From assembly GCA_023460395.1 (NCBI GenBank), contig JAEWQB010000010.1:248001-312000 (forward strand): a stretch of 64,000 nt of DNA. Direction: 5' to 3'. Both the position numbers and the translations under genes were made by a program. Below are positions 34,403 through 43,794 of this stretch, one piece after another (within the stretch, counting starts at the first letter, position 1; each line of letters opens with the position of its first letter). The notes beneath the pieces are model-generated. The model ran no database searches, had not been told where the DNA came from, and worked only from the letters and a program-made list of their open reading frames with translations. This stretch comes from Pseudomonadota bacterium (lineage in GTDB: Bacteria > Desulfobacterota > Desulfovibrionia > Desulfovibrionales > Desulfovibrionaceae).

Positions 34403-35311
34403 ATGCGGACAGCCAACCAACGTCGAGAATCAGTGCTGCTGACACTGTTACTTGGCGTTTTTCTTCTTTTATACGCCGTTCCCGGCGCCGCCGTGACGGT
34501 AAAAGACGTTCGCGCTCGCGGCGAGCTGCGTCATCTGGGCATTCCTTACGCCAACTTCATAGATGGTCAGCAGGGCGGACTGGATGCGGAACTCGTGCGG
34601 TTGTTCGCGAATGAGTTAGGCGTGCGCTATACCTTTGTGACCACGACGTGGGAAAGCATGTTTGCCGATCTCACGGGCTGGAATCTGTCGCCGGACGCTC
34701 CGAGCTCGGCGAGTCGCGCCCCCGCGGGTGATCTGCTCGCCAGTGGCATCACCATCTTTCCATGGCGCGAGTCCATTGCTATTTTTTCTCAACCCACATT
34801 CCCCACGCAGGTGTGGCTGCTGGCCTACGCCACCTCCCCTTTACGCCCCATTGTGCCCAGCAACAGTCTGCAACAAGATATCGCCGCCGTGCGCGCTCGC
34901 ACACGAGGAAAAACGATTATCGGCAGAGTCAACACCTGCACCGATCCTTCTCTGTACCAACTCGATGAAAGCGGAGCTATTTGCCGCTCCACCACACATA
35001 GTGTGAACATGCTGGCCCCGGCAATTCTGCGACGCGAAGCGGACGCCACATTGCTCGATATGCCTGATGCCCTTGTGGCGTTAAACAAATGGCCCGGTCA
35101 GCTAAAAGTCATCGGTCCCATCTCCGAAGAACAACTCATGGGTGTGGCGTTTGCCCCAGACTCCACAGACTTGCGGGATGCCTTTAACGCCTTTTTCCAA
35201 CGCATCAAAAAGGATGGCACCTACGTCCGGTTGGTAAGCAAATACTATCCCGACGCGTTTTCCCATTTCCCAACGTTTTTCTCCACGCTAGACCATGCGC
35301 AGGCAAAATAA
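34403..35311 (+). CDS. Periplasmic amino-acid-type solute-binding protein
   Basis: The ATG at 34403 has GGAG 8 bases upstream and gives 302 residues. A signal peptide covers about residues 9-31 (ESVLLTLLLGVFLLLYAVPGAAV, cut near AVPGAA). The remainder is a type II periplasmic binding fold of the SBP_bac_3 family: VRARGELRHLGI, GGLDAELVRLFANELG near 56-71, GDLLASGITIFPWRESIAIFSQP near 101-123. There is no ABC permease or ATPase nearby. The stop codon overlaps the start of the hybrid histidine kinase by 17 bases, so it probably senses a ligand for that kinase, as BvgS-type Venus-flytrap domains do, but as a separate protein. The ligand is unknown. Confidence 0.88.
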   Translation: MRTANQRRESVLLTLLLGVFLLLYAVPGAAVTVKDVRARGELRHLGIPYANFIDGQQGGLDAELVRLFANELGVRYTFVTTTWESMFADLTGWNLSPDAPSSASRAPAGDLLASGITIFPWRESIAIFSQPTFPTQVWLLAYATSPLRPIVPSNSLQQDIAAVRARTRGKTIIGRVNTCTDPSLYQLDESGAICRSTTHSVNMLAPAILRREADATLLDMPDALVALNKWPGQLKVIGPISEEQLMGVAFAPDSTDLRDAFNAFFQRIKKDGTYVRLVSKYYPDAFSHFPTFFSTLDHAQAK

Positions 35312-38300
35312 TTCTTCCCGCACGGACCTGCCCGCTCCGTCAGATGCCGGGATCGCAAACGACGTGACCGCCGAAGCGCATATACCGCGCCGCGCTTATC
35401 AGGGCACTCCGTCCGGCGAGAGCGCCACCTCAGAATTTTCCGCAACGGCGGATGCCTCGCCGGATACTGCTTCGGACACAGAAAGCTCTTCACCTTCAGC
35501 CGATGAAAACGCACCGCAGACGGGCCTGCCCCGCTGGACGCGGCTGGTGCTCTACAGTGCCGTTTTTCTGCTGGCAGTTGTGTTGTTCGGCCTTATCGCC
35601 ATGCTCTACCGGGCTGACACCGCCCTGAAAACCACCCAAGAATCCCGCATTCTTTCCGACGCGGATCGTGAATCACGCGCCCTTGGATATTTTTTGTCCG
35701 GGCAGATGCGCAACCTTGAAGAGTTAGCCGGCTCACCGGCTTTTTCCGCCTATTACCAAAACCTGTGGCTGGGCATGTCACTCAAATACGGGTTGGGCGT
35801 CAGCATTACGCTCATGGAAAAACAGCTCACGCGATTTTTGGACGCCCGAACGCTAACCGGGGTGCCTGTGTTTGATCAGACCGGATTTGTAGATACAAAG
35901 GGCAGGCTCTTCCTTTCCCGCACGCCCACCGCCGCGACGGGAACCGCCCTCCCCGACGAGCAACTTAAGGCTCTGGTGAGCAAAACTGCCACCTCCACAA
36001 CCATAGGACTTTCGGACGAGGCTCCTACCCACCTCGTTATCACGGTTCCTTATTTATATGACGACCGCCTGCTGGGACATTTGGTAGCAACCATTCCGCT
36101 TGCCACATTAAGTCGGTATCTGGGCCTTATCGTCGCAGATGCGCACCATGCCTCGTACCTATCCAACGGCTCCACGCACACGCCGCCACTCATCACGACG
36201 GCCCAGATAGCGAGTTGCTGCCCTCCCGTCAGCCCGCCGCTTGTTCCCGGCTCCGTGCATTCCGTAACCCTCACAGATGCCGACAACGTGGATTCCCTCT
36301 CCGCCCTTGGTGTCCGAAGCCACATACCGGGTACGCCGTTTTCCCTTATTGCCGTGTATCCTCGTAATTTCATGCAAACGGGGCAACTCCCCACGAGTAG
36401 TATGCTGCTGCTCGCCGCCATTGCCGCCGTTACCCTGCTGACCGCGCTGCTCGCCGCCCGGCTGGATAGCCGCAACGCCTCCCTCCATGTTCGGTTGGCT
36501 GAAGCAGCAAAACGCCGCCGCTATATGGATAGGCAAAACGCTCTGCTCCAAGACGAAATCGAAGAACGCAAACAAGCGCTCGCCGCTCTGGCACGGGCCG
36601 AAGAAAAATATCGCTCCATTGTGGAAAACGCCCCGGAGGGCATCTATCAGAGTACGGAAGAAGGGGCGTTTTTAAGTCTGAACCCCGCCATGGTGGATAT
36701 TTTCGGATATGCAGACAGCGCGGAAATGCGCGACGCGCTTAACGGACGGATGGAACGTCTTTACCTGCACTCAGACACGCGGGACTCCTTTGTCCGTGAC
36801 CTGTTGGACAGAGGCAGCATCCAGCGCTTTGTAACGCAGGCGCTCACAAAACATGGCGAACGTATCTGGATTATGGAAAGCGCCCGCACGCTCACTCTGC
36901 CCGATGGAAATAGTATTTTTGAAGGATTCATCCGCGATATTACCGCGCAGAAAGAAGCGGAAAACGCGCTTATCGCCGCCCGTGATTCCGCCGAAGCCGC
37001 CAACCGGGCAAAAAGCGAATTTTTAGCCAATATCAGCCATGAAATCCGCACCCCTATGAACGCCATTGTCGGCATAGCGGAACTGAGCATCCATACAGAA
37101 AAGTCCCCTCTGCGCCGTAAAAACATGACGGTACTTCACGACGCCGCCACCGACCTGCTTAAGCTGCTCAATGAGCTTCTAGATTTCGCCCGTGTGGAAA
37201 GTGGCAATCTCTCTTTGGATATCCGTCCCTTTAAGGTTGCCGAAGTACTTGAAAGAGTGTGCTTCCTTATGACGGCTCAGGCGGAGCGCAAGTCGTTGCG
37301 GCTCTCTATGCAATCCTCCCCCGCCGTTCCTGAATGGCTGCATGGCGATGCGGACAGAATCCGGCAAATTCTCCTGAACCTCGTAGGCAATGCGGTTAAA
37401 TTTACGGACTCCGGTTCCGTCACCGTTACCTGCACAGTAGAGGAATCGGGAATAGACGTCTCTTCCGCGCATGCGCCTATCCCTGTTTCCCTGTGTTTCA
37501 CGGTTGCGGATACGGGCATTGGCATTCCGGCATCTAAGCTGGAAAGCATTTTCCAAAGTTTCACTCAGGTAGACGGCTCCGCAACCCGCAAACACGGCGG
37601 AGCGGGACTGGGCCTTGCCATATCCCGGAGCCTTGCTGAAACCATGGGCGGGGCTATTACTGTGGAAAGCCTTGAAGGTAAGGGCGCCACATTTTTCCTT
37701 CGCCTGCCGCTTCCTGTGGCAACCGCTCCCCTGAATGCTCCCCTTAATTTTCCCGACGACACTCCCGAAGGCACCCCTGTGGGTACGTCCGAGTGCGCTC
37801 CCTTAAGCGTTCCCGTCTCGCACACCATTCCCGGTGCCGAGGCGGAACAACCGCTGGTTCGCGGCTTGCGCGTCCTTGTGGCGGAAGACAACCCCTTCAA
37901 CCAAACCGTTATCCGGCAAATGCTGGAAGTGGATAATCATACAGTCACTGTCGTGGCTGATGGCAGTCAGGCTCTGGCTAAACTGGAGAAAGAGCCTTTT
38001 GACACCGTGCTTATGGACATCCAAATGCCTGTTCTGGACGGGCTAGCCACGACCAGAGCCTTACGCGCCCTGCCCGAAAACAAACGCGGGCAAAGTCCCT
38101 CTATCCCCGTCATTGCGCTTAGTGCGCACATCCGTCCCGGCGAGAGCCAGACGGACTGCCTGAAAGCCGGAGTGGACAGTTGTCTGGCGAAACCTGTTTC
38201 GCTCCGCGACCTGCGAAGCGCGTTACGCGCCCTGTTCCCGGAAAAAACCACGCCAACCTCGCTTCCGGCTTCCCCCGTCCCTTCCCCGGTTTCCCTGAAC

Positions 38301-38747
38301 TCAGACCGACCAGAGACTCCCGCCTCCCCTGCGGTTCCGTTTGCCGACTTCCGCGTTATTTACGCACGCATGGCGGGTAAACGGCATGTCATTGCCGCGT
38401 TGCTCGACGCCTATTCGCAAACTATGCCGGAAACATTCCGGCAAATAGAGCAAGGCCTCGCGGATGACGGCATGGAGGAAGTCCAGCGCCTCGCCCATTC
38501 CGTTAAATCAAACCTGCGCACCATCGGGGCAAACGGCCTGGCAGAGCATATGGTTCAAATTGAAGACGCTGCGCGAGCGCTTTTGCGTGACAAAGCAGCA
38601 CGCCTCTTCGCCGCTGTCCGCTCGGACCTAACCCAAACGGTGCAGGAAACCGGCACCATGCTTGCCTCGCTTGATGCGCTAATGACCGAAGCTGTTTCTG
38701 ACTCCGTATCAGATGGGCCTGAAAAGAACGCCGAAACGGAGAACTAG
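35295..38747 (+). CDS. Hybrid sensor histidine kinase with receiver and Hpt
   Basis: A 1150-residue multi-domain kinase. After a 75-residue disordered acidic N-terminus comes TM1 (about 84-106), a periplasmic sensor (about 110-360), TM2 (about 370-390), a short linker, a PAS domain (about 435-560), and the kinase core with HisKA phospho-acceptor His582 (NISHEIRTPMN) and an HATPase_c with N box (LLNLVGNAVKFTDSG), G1 (DTGIGIP) and G2 (GGAGLGLAI). The receiver near 855-975 has Asp908 (LMDIQMPVLDG). The final Hpt near 1010-1110 has His1068 (AHSVKSNL). This full phosphorelay needs an output response regulator, which is not adjacent. It is coupled to the binding protein upstream by a 17-base overlap. 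Confidence 0.95.
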   Translation: MRRQNNSSRTDLPAPSDAGIANDVTAEAHIPRRAYQGTPSGESATSEFSATADASPDTASDTESSSPSADENAPQTGLPRWTRLVLYSAVFLLAVVLFGLIAMLYRADTALKTTQESRILSDADRESRALGYFLSGQMRNLEELAGSPAFSAYYQNLWLGMSLKYGLGVSITLMEKQLTRFLDARTLTGVPVFDQTGFVDTKGRLFLSRTPTAATGTALPDEQLKALVSKTATSTTIGLSDEAPTHLVITVPYLYDDRLLGHLVATIPLATLSRYLGLIVADAHHASYLSNGSTHTPPLITTAQIASCCPPVSPPLVPGSVHSVTLTDADNVDSLSALGVRSHIPGTPFSLIAVYPRNFMQTGQLPTSSMLLLAAIAAVTLLTALLAARLDSRNASLHVRLAEAAKRRRYMDRQNALLQDEIEERKQALAALARAEEKYRSIVENAPEGIYQSTEEGAFLSLNPAMVDIFGYADSAEMRDALNGRMERLYLHSDTRDSFVRDLLDRGSIQRFVTQALTKHGERIWIMESARTLTLPDGNSIFEGFIRDITAQKEAENALIAARDSAEAANRAKSEFLANISHEIRTPMNAIVGIAELSIHTEKSPLRRKNMTVLHDAATDLLKLLNELLDFARVESGNLSLDIRPFKVAEVLERVCFLMTAQAERKSLRLSMQSSPAVPEWLHGDADRIRQILLNLVGNAVKFTDSGSVTVTCTVEESGIDVSSAHAPIPVSLCFTVADTGIGIPASKLESIFQSFTQVDGSATRKHGGAGLGLAISRSLAETMGGAITVESLEGKGATFFLRLPLPVATAPLNAPLNFPDDTPEGTPVGTSECAPLSVPVSHTIPGAEAEQPLVRGLRVLVAEDNPFNQTVIRQMLEVDNHTVTVVADGSQALAKLEKEPFDTVLMDIQMPVLDGLATTRALRALPENKRGQSPSIPVIALSAHIRPGESQTDCLKAGVDSCLAKPVSLRDLRSALRALFPEKTTPTSLPASPVPSPVSLNSDRPETPASPAVPFADFRVIYARMAGKRHVIAALLDAYSQTMPETFRQIEQGLADDGMEEVQRLAHSVKSNLRTIGANGLAEHMVQIEDAARALLRDKAARLFAAVRSDLTQTVQETGTMLASLDALMTEAVSDSVSDGPEKNAETEN

Positions 38748-38962
38748 CCTATCCCGCGTCCCTCGCAGAACGGTTCCGTTTTGCCACTGAGCCCGGAGCA
38801 AACCACTCCAGCCCCCGGCTCCCCCATGACCACCAATAGACACAGAATTGCTACGCTTTTTATAACTTCTCCGCATTACTTGTGATTTACTTCCCAACAA
38901 CGTATATAGCCAATCAGCCGGACCCACAGGTATCTGCAACCATTTTCCCGCAAGGAAAGGAT

Positions 38963-40642
38963 ATGTCTTCCCAGTCCCACACCGGAACGCCCCTGCCGCT
39001 CTCTCCGTTAGCGGATATTCCTTTGCTCGTAGCCGCCTATTATTCCCGCCAGCCTGATTCCGGCGTACCAAGCCATCGGGTGGCTTTCGGCACTTCGGGC
39101 CACCGGGGTAGTTCACTGCACCACAGCTTCAATGAAGCGCACATCTGCGCTATCACGCAGGCGGTTTGCGACTACCGGCAGATGCACGGCATTCACGGTC
39201 CGCTGTTTATGGGGCGCGACACACATGCCCTTTCCCTGCCCGCCCACATCACCGCGCTTGAGGTGCTTGCCGCCAATGAAGTGACGGTGTGCATTGACGC
39301 GGGAAACGGATATGTTCCCACCCCGGTCATCTCTCACGCCATTCTCACCTACAATGCCGCGCATACCGCCAAGGCGGACGGTATTGTCATTACTCCATCA
39401 CATAATCCACCTGAGGATGGCGGATTCAAATACAATCCACCGCATGGCGGCCCGGCGGGAACCGCTGTTACCGCGTGGATAGAACAACGCGCAAATGAGC
39501 TGCTGGCTGCCGGTAATACGGACGTGCGCCGCATACCCGCCGAACGGGCACAGCGGTCCACCACCACCCATTCCTATGACTACATTCGTCCCTATGTGGA
39601 CGACCTCGCCAATATGCTGGACATGCAGGCTATCCGCGACGCGAAGCTCCGTATTGGAGCGGACCCCATGGGCGGCGCGGGCCTCGCCTACTGGGAACCC
39701 ATAGCGGAAACCTACAAGCTCACCCTCACTGTGGTGAACACAGAGGTGGACCCCACCTTCCGTTTCATGCCACGGGACAAAGACGGTAAAATCCGCATGG
39801 ACTGTTCCTCGCCGTGGGCTATGGCGCATCTGATCACGCTGCGCGACCAATTTGATATCGCCTTCGGCAACGACCCGGATACGGATCGTCACGGCATAGT
39901 GACCCGCGCTGGCCTTATGAATCCCAATCACTATCTTTCCACCGCAGTGCACTATTTATTTACCCACCGCCCCGACTGGAACAGCGCAGCCGGTGTTGGA
40001 AAAACCCTCGTTTCCAGTTCCATGCTCGACCGGGTGGCAAAAGCCCTTAATCGGAATGTCTGTGAAGTTCCGGTGGGATTCAAATGGTTCGTGCCGGGCC
40101 TGCTTAACGGGGATATCGCGTTTGGCGGTGAGGAAAGCGCGGGGGCAAGTTTCGCACGGCGTTCAGGAGGTGTCTGGTCCACAGACAAAGACGGCATCAT
40201 CATGAACCTTCTCGCTTGCGAGATACTCGCCGTCACCGGGAAAACACCACAGGAACAGTACGACGCCCTTACAAAACAGCATGGCAGCCCTCTCTACGAA
40301 CGGCTGGAGGCTCCCGCCAACGCACAGCAAAAAGCCGTGCTCAAACGCCTTTCTCCTGATGCCGTGACGGCGAAAGAACTCGCAGGTTACCCCATTACCG
40401 CCCGCCTCACCCGCGCTCCCGGAAATGACGAACCCATCGGAGGCCTGAAGGTGGTAACTGATGCTGGCTGGTTCGCGGCACGACCTTCCGGTACTGAAGA
40501 CGTATACAAAATTTATACGGAAAGCTTTGTGGACCACGACCATCTGTCCCGCATTCAAGAGGAGGCAAAACACATTGTCGCGACGGTATTCGCTGCCGCC
40601 GCATCCGACACGCTGCCCGCCCCCGAAGCCCCTCGGAGTTAA
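38963..40642 (+). CDS. pgm: Phosphoglucomutase
   Basis: Pgm interconverts glucose 1-phosphate and glucose 6-phosphate, linking glycogen and cell-surface sugar nucleotides to central metabolism. The ATG at 38963 has an ideal AAGGAAAGG site; 27 upstream codons are unneeded. The 559-residue protein has the alpha-D-phosphohexomutase motifs: FGTSGHRGSS near residues 42-51, catalytic phosphoserine TPSHNPPEDGGFKYN near 145-159, Mg-binding GNDPDTDRHG near 303-312, GGEESAGASF near 387-396 and the phosphate-binding ARPSGTEDVYKIYTES near 507-522. Length agrees with the E. coli-type pgm. It has its own leader about 215 bases long after the kinase gene. Confidence 0.97.
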   Translation: MSSQSHTGTPLPLSPLADIPLLVAAYYSRQPDSGVPSHRVAFGTSGHRGSSLHHSFNEAHICAITQAVCDYRQMHGIHGPLFMGRDTHALSLPAHITALEVLAANEVTVCIDAGNGYVPTPVISHAILTYNAAHTAKADGIVITPSHNPPEDGGFKYNPPHGGPAGTAVTAWIEQRANELLAAGNTDVRRIPAERAQRSTTTHSYDYIRPYVDDLANMLDMQAIRDAKLRIGADPMGGAGLAYWEPIAETYKLTLTVVNTEVDPTFRFMPRDKDGKIRMDCSSPWAMAHLITLRDQFDIAFGNDPDTDRHGIVTRAGLMNPNHYLSTAVHYLFTHRPDWNSAAGVGKTLVSSSMLDRVAKALNRNVCEVPVGFKWFVPGLLNGDIAFGGEESAGASFARRSGGVWSTDKDGIIMNLLACEILAVTGKTPQEQYDALTKQHGSPLYERLEAPANAQQKAVLKRLSPDAVTAKELAGYPITARLTRAPGNDEPIGGLKVVTDAGWFAARPSGTEDVYKIYTESFVDHDHLSRIQEEAKHIVATVFAAAASDTLPAPEAPRS

Positions 40643-40708
40643 TGATCCCGCGAGCATAGTTCATAACCATTTCCCGCCGGAACCGGCCCTGCGCCTTCCA
40701 CATGAGGA

Positions 40709-40737
40709 TTGACGCAACGGCACTTGGCAAGTAGTGT
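40709..40737 (+). promoter_or_regulatory. Candidate promoter of the CheY-like regulator gene
   Basis: TTGACG (40709-40714) and TAGTGT (40732-40737) are 17 bases apart, five and three matches to sigma-70 boxes. The gene starts 41 bases later with a CGGAGG ribosome site. Confidence 0.4.
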
Positions 40738-40777
40738 TCAAACCCGGTGAAAACGGGGATTATTCGGAGGATTACGC

Positions 40778-41191
40778 ATGAAGTTTCTCATCGTTGACGA
40801 TGATTTTGACAGCCGCCGGCTGGTTCAGAAAATACTGCATCCCTACGGGTATGTGGATGTCGCCGCTGACGGCGAGGAAGGCGTAGAGGCGTTTCGCAGT
40901 GCCCTTAAAGACGGCGAACCCTACGACGTGATCACACTCGATATCATAATGCCCAATATGGATGGACAGGACGCTCTGCGGGAAATCCGGGAAATTGAGA
41001 AAGAGATGGGTGTCCCCGCCGACAAGACGGCAAAAGTTATCATGATTTCCGGGCTGGACGACTCCAAGGAAGTCCATGACGCTTTTTTCCTTGGCGATGC
41101 CATCAGCTTCATAGTCAAACCCATTCGCAAACAGACCCTTCTGGATGAAATCCAGTCACTGGGTGTCACTCTGGAAAAAACTGCCGAGTAA
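40778..41191 (+). CDS. Single-domain response regulator (CheY-like)
   Basis: The 137-residue protein is one receiver domain with all active-site residues: acidic pair Asp8-Asp9 in FLIVDDDFDSRR, phospho-acceptor Asp55 in TLDIIMPNMDG, Thr/Ser near SG at 91-92 and Lys114 in FIVKPIR. No output domain follows. Such proteins act on the flagellar motor or as phosphate shuttles in relays. The hybrid kinase two genes upstream ends in an Hpt, so the regulator could be its partner, but phosphoglucomutase lies between and this gene has its own terminator. Preceded by CGGAGG. Confidence 0.93.
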   Translation: MKFLIVDDDFDSRRLVQKILHPYGYVDVAADGEEGVEAFRSALKDGEPYDVITLDIIMPNMDGQDALREIREIEKEMGVPADKTAKVIMISGLDDSKEVHDAFFLGDAISFIVKPIRKQTLLDEIQSLGVTLEKTAE

Positions 41192-41212
41192 CCCGCTCCC
41201 CCACACCATTCC

Positions 41213-41248
41213 GGCCAGCCGCGTCACATGCGTCGCTGGCCTTTTTTT
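41213..41248 (+). terminator. Terminator after the CheY-like gene
   Basis: GGCCAGC (41213-41219) pairs with GCTGGCC (41235-41241), followed by seven T (41242-41248). The loop itself (CGCGTCACATGCGTC) can fold back. Confidence 0.92.
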
Positions 41249-41293
41249 GTCACCGCCGCGCCTATTTTTATACCAAAAAACGTGTTCCGCCTC

Positions 41294-41348
41294 TTGCCCT
41301 ACGGCTGGTCCACGGGTATGCAAATGCAGTTGCCGCAGCCCTGCGGCA
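41294..41348 (+). promoter_or_regulatory. Candidate gcvH promoter with downstream hairpin
   Basis: TTGCCC (41294-41299) and TATGCA (41317-41322) are 17 bases apart. Just downstream, TGCCGCA (41331-41337) and TGCGGCA (41342-41348) form a 7-bp hairpin that would lie in the first bases of the transcript. No glycine riboswitch consensus is seen between here and gcvH. Confidence 0.35.
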
Positions 41349-41397
41349 CATCAACCACATCACACAACTCTCAACCCAGCTACAGGAGACGCGATCC

Positions 41398-41781
41398 ATG
41401 AAAGCCCCTGAGAACCTGCTTTACAACAAAACACATGAATGGGCCGACATTGACGGCGACATTGCCACCATTGGCATTACCGAATTCGCACAGGAACAGC
41501 TGGGCGATATCACCTTTGTGGAGCTTCCTTCCGTGGGTGACACCGTTGAATACGGCACCGAAATGGGGTCCATTGAATCCGTTAAGGCCGCCAGCGAACT
41601 CTACGCCCCGGTGAGCGGAGAAGTTATTGAAGTAAACGCCGTGCTGGAAGACGCTCCTGAAAAAGTTAACGAATCCGCATTTGAAGACGGCTGGCTTATC
41701 AAAGTGCGTATTTCCGGGGAACCCGCCGACCTGCTTTCCGCCACTGAATACGCGGAACTGGCTGCCAGCGAAGAACACTAG
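41398..41781 (+). CDS. gcvH: Glycine cleavage system H protein
   Basis: GcvH carries the lipoyl arm that shuttles the aminomethyl group between the P, T and L proteins. The 127-residue protein has the hallmarks THEWADIDGDIATIGITEFAQ near residues 12-32 and the lipoylation site in GSIESVKAASELY, with Lys63 as the acceptor, plus the C-terminal GWLIKVRIS. An AGGAG site is 10 bases upstream. It lies 680 bases before gcvPA, an unusually long internal gap in a gene cluster that otherwise has overlaps or 2-base spacers. Confidence 0.97.
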   Translation: MKAPENLLYNKTHEWADIDGDIATIGITEFAQEQLGDITFVELPSVGDTVEYGTEMGSIESVKAASELYAPVSGEVIEVNAVLEDAPEKVNESAFEDGWLIKVRISGEPADLLSATEYAELAASEEH

Positions 41782-42462
41782 TCGGCACGCGAAAGACACA
41801 CCTCGCGCGATTCAGTTCCGCAGGCAAGGCAACGGACCACACAACGGGGGCCGAGTATGCCTGTTGGAAACCGTCCGCATTCGGGGCGTGTTCTTTCTTT
41901 GGCAGTGGGGAGTGCGCATATGCATTCCCGGTGAAGCATTCCGTTTCTGTGATGAAGCAAAGGGAACCCGCCCCGGACACCTCTATGCGTCTGAGATTTC
42001 CGGGCAGCGGTTTCGGGACTTTGAAGCGTTGTCATCCTCCGCTGCACCAGCCCGTCAATGCGGGCGTGCCCCACTTGTGGCAAAGCGGTCCCTGACCATG
42101 CTCTCGCGCTCCGGTGCGCCGTTTCCATCACAGATAGCCCTTTGCGGGGGCGTACGGACCATACCACACGGGATAAATGCGCACATTGGCGGACCAGCAT
42201 GCGGCGATGCCGCATGGAGTTTGGTACTACCTGCTATCTGTGGCACTACAGGCTGGTGCTGCCGCTATTACGGGAAAACATTCCCGCATATGCGCCACCC
42301 GGCAATGTCGCGATACGAAGGAACTGCCATTTCTGTTGTCCCCAGCGTCTCAAGGCGCAAGCCTCCGCCCTGCCACGATACCGCCGTGTGTTCCGTTTTC
42401 ACCTCGTAACGGTGTCCGTCCCGCAAGGGCAGGAATACCGCAACGGCCACAGGAGGCCATGT
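41782..42462. other. Unexplained 0.7-kb spacer between gcvH and gcvPA
   Basis: This 681-base stretch has no protein I can support. Frames run open across parts of it on both strands but are rich in Arg, Cys and Pro and show no family motif. The sequence holds perfect hairpins, for example CATGCGGC-GAT-GCCGCATG (42198-42216) and CGGGAA / TTCCCG (near 42269-42284). It shows no T-tracts or tRNA-like sequence. It could be a long leader, a decayed gene or an unannotated RNA. Confidence 0.5.
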
Positions 42463-43794
42463 ATGCCATTCGTTCCCCACACGCAGAATGATTTGCACGC
42501 CATGCTGGACGTTATCGGCGTGCGTACCATGGAAGATCTTTTCGCCGATATCCCGGCGTCCATGCGGCCCCGCAGTTTCGACTTGCCGGAAGGCATGAGC
42601 GAAATGGGAGTTTGCGCACACCTTGAAGCCTTAGCCGCGCAAAATTGCAACGATCTCGTCCATTTTCTCGGTGCAGGGTTCTACAATCACTACATTCCCA
42701 AAGCCGTGGATGCCCTTGTCTCGCGGGGGGAATTCTACACAGCCTACACCCCTTATCAGCCTGAATCTTCGCAAGGCACCCTGCAGGCCATTTTTGAATT
42801 TCAGACCGCCATGTGCCGTCTGTTGGACATGCACGTGGCTAACGCCTCGGTGTATGACGGCGGCTCGGCCGTGTTTGAAGCCTGCATGATGGCGGTACGC
42901 GCCACCAAGCGTGAAAAACTGGTGGTCTGCGAAACGGTTAGCCCCATTTATCGCACCATGCTGGACACCTACACGGCAAACTTGCCACTGGAAATCGTTA
43001 CCGTACCCCACTGCTATGGGATGGCAGACCTTGATGCGCTCAAGGCCGCCATAGACGGTCAGTGCGCCGCCGTAGTGGTGCAGAATCCCAACTTCTTCGG
43101 CGGCATTGCTGATTTCACCGACCTGTTTTCCCACGCTCATGCTCAGAAAGCGCTGGGGGTTATCTCCGTATACCCGGTCATGCAGTCTGTAGTGAAAACT
43201 CCCGGCGAAATGGGAGCGGATATCGCTGTGGCGGAAGGCCAGAGCATCGGTCAGCCCCTGTCGTTTGGCGGGCCGTACCTAGGCATTATGACCTGCACGG
43301 AGAAGCTGGTACGCCAAATGCCCGGCCGCATTGTCGGTCGCACGGAAGATATTGACGGTCGCACGGGCTACGTGCTGACTCTTCAAGCCCGTGAACAGCA
43401 CATTCGCCGCGCCAAGGCCACTTCAAACATCTGCTCCAATCAGGCACTGTGCGCCCTGCGCGCCCTGATCCACCTGTGCCTGCTCGGACCGGAAGGACTT
43501 GTCCGCACGGCAGAGCTTTCCATGGAACGCGCACACTACCTTGCGGACCGGCTCTCCCAGCTACCCGGTGTGGAATTGCTGAACGACGCCCCCTTCGGTA
43601 ACGAAGTTGCCGTGCGTCTGCCTATTTCCGCAGACGAAGCTGTCAGCCGCCTCATGCAACGGGGCTATGTTCCGGGGCTTCCCATGGGCCGCTACTTCCA
43701 CGATATGGATGACGTGCTGCTCATGGCCTGCACCGAAAAGCACACCTTTGAACAGGTCGGCATTCTGGCCGAAATGCTGGGAGGGATACTCTAA
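42463..43794 (+). CDS. gcvPA: Glycine dehydrogenase (decarboxylating) subunit 1
   Basis: The N-terminal half of glycine decarboxylase, here a separate protein. The ATG at 42463 has AGGAGG 8 bases upstream; a longer upstream frame is not family-like. The 443-residue protein has LHFLGAG-type HFLGAGFYNHYIPKAVDAL near residues 67-85, YTPYQPESSQGTLQAIFEFQTA near 96-117 and GRTEDIDGRTGYVLTLQAREQHIRR near 286-310. With GcvPB it forms the alpha2beta2 PLP enzyme that decarboxylates glycine and passes the aminomethyl group to GcvH. The lysine binding PLP is in the other subunit. The stop TAA shares an A with the ATG of gcvPB. Confidence 0.97.
   Translation: MPFVPHTQNDLHAMLDVIGVRTMEDLFADIPASMRPRSFDLPEGMSEMGVCAHLEALAAQNCNDLVHFLGAGFYNHYIPKAVDALVSRGEFYTAYTPYQPESSQGTLQAIFEFQTAMCRLLDMHVANASVYDGGSAVFEACMMAVRATKREKLVVCETVSPIYRTMLDTYTANLPLEIVTVPHCYGMADLDALKAAIDGQCAAVVVQNPNFFGGIADFTDLFSHAHAQKALGVISVYPVMQSVVKTPGEMGADIAVAEGQSIGQPLSFGGPYLGIMTCTEKLVRQMPGRIVGRTEDIDGRTGYVLTLQAREQHIRRAKATSNICSNQALCALRALIHLCLLGPEGLVRTAELSMERAHYLADRLSQLPGVELLNDAPFGNEVAVRLPISADEAVSRLMQRGYVPGLPMGRYFHDMDDVLLMACTEKHTFEQVGILAEMLGGIL

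Noticed and set aside
41192..41397. Glycine riboswitch before gcvH
   Set aside because: Only a plain 7-bp hairpin is present; none of the conserved glycine-riboswitch core is seen.
41681..42409. Plus-strand open frame running from gcvH into the spacer
   Set aside because: Starts inside gcvH in another frame, is Cys/Arg-rich and resembles no protein; kept only as an unexplained spacer.
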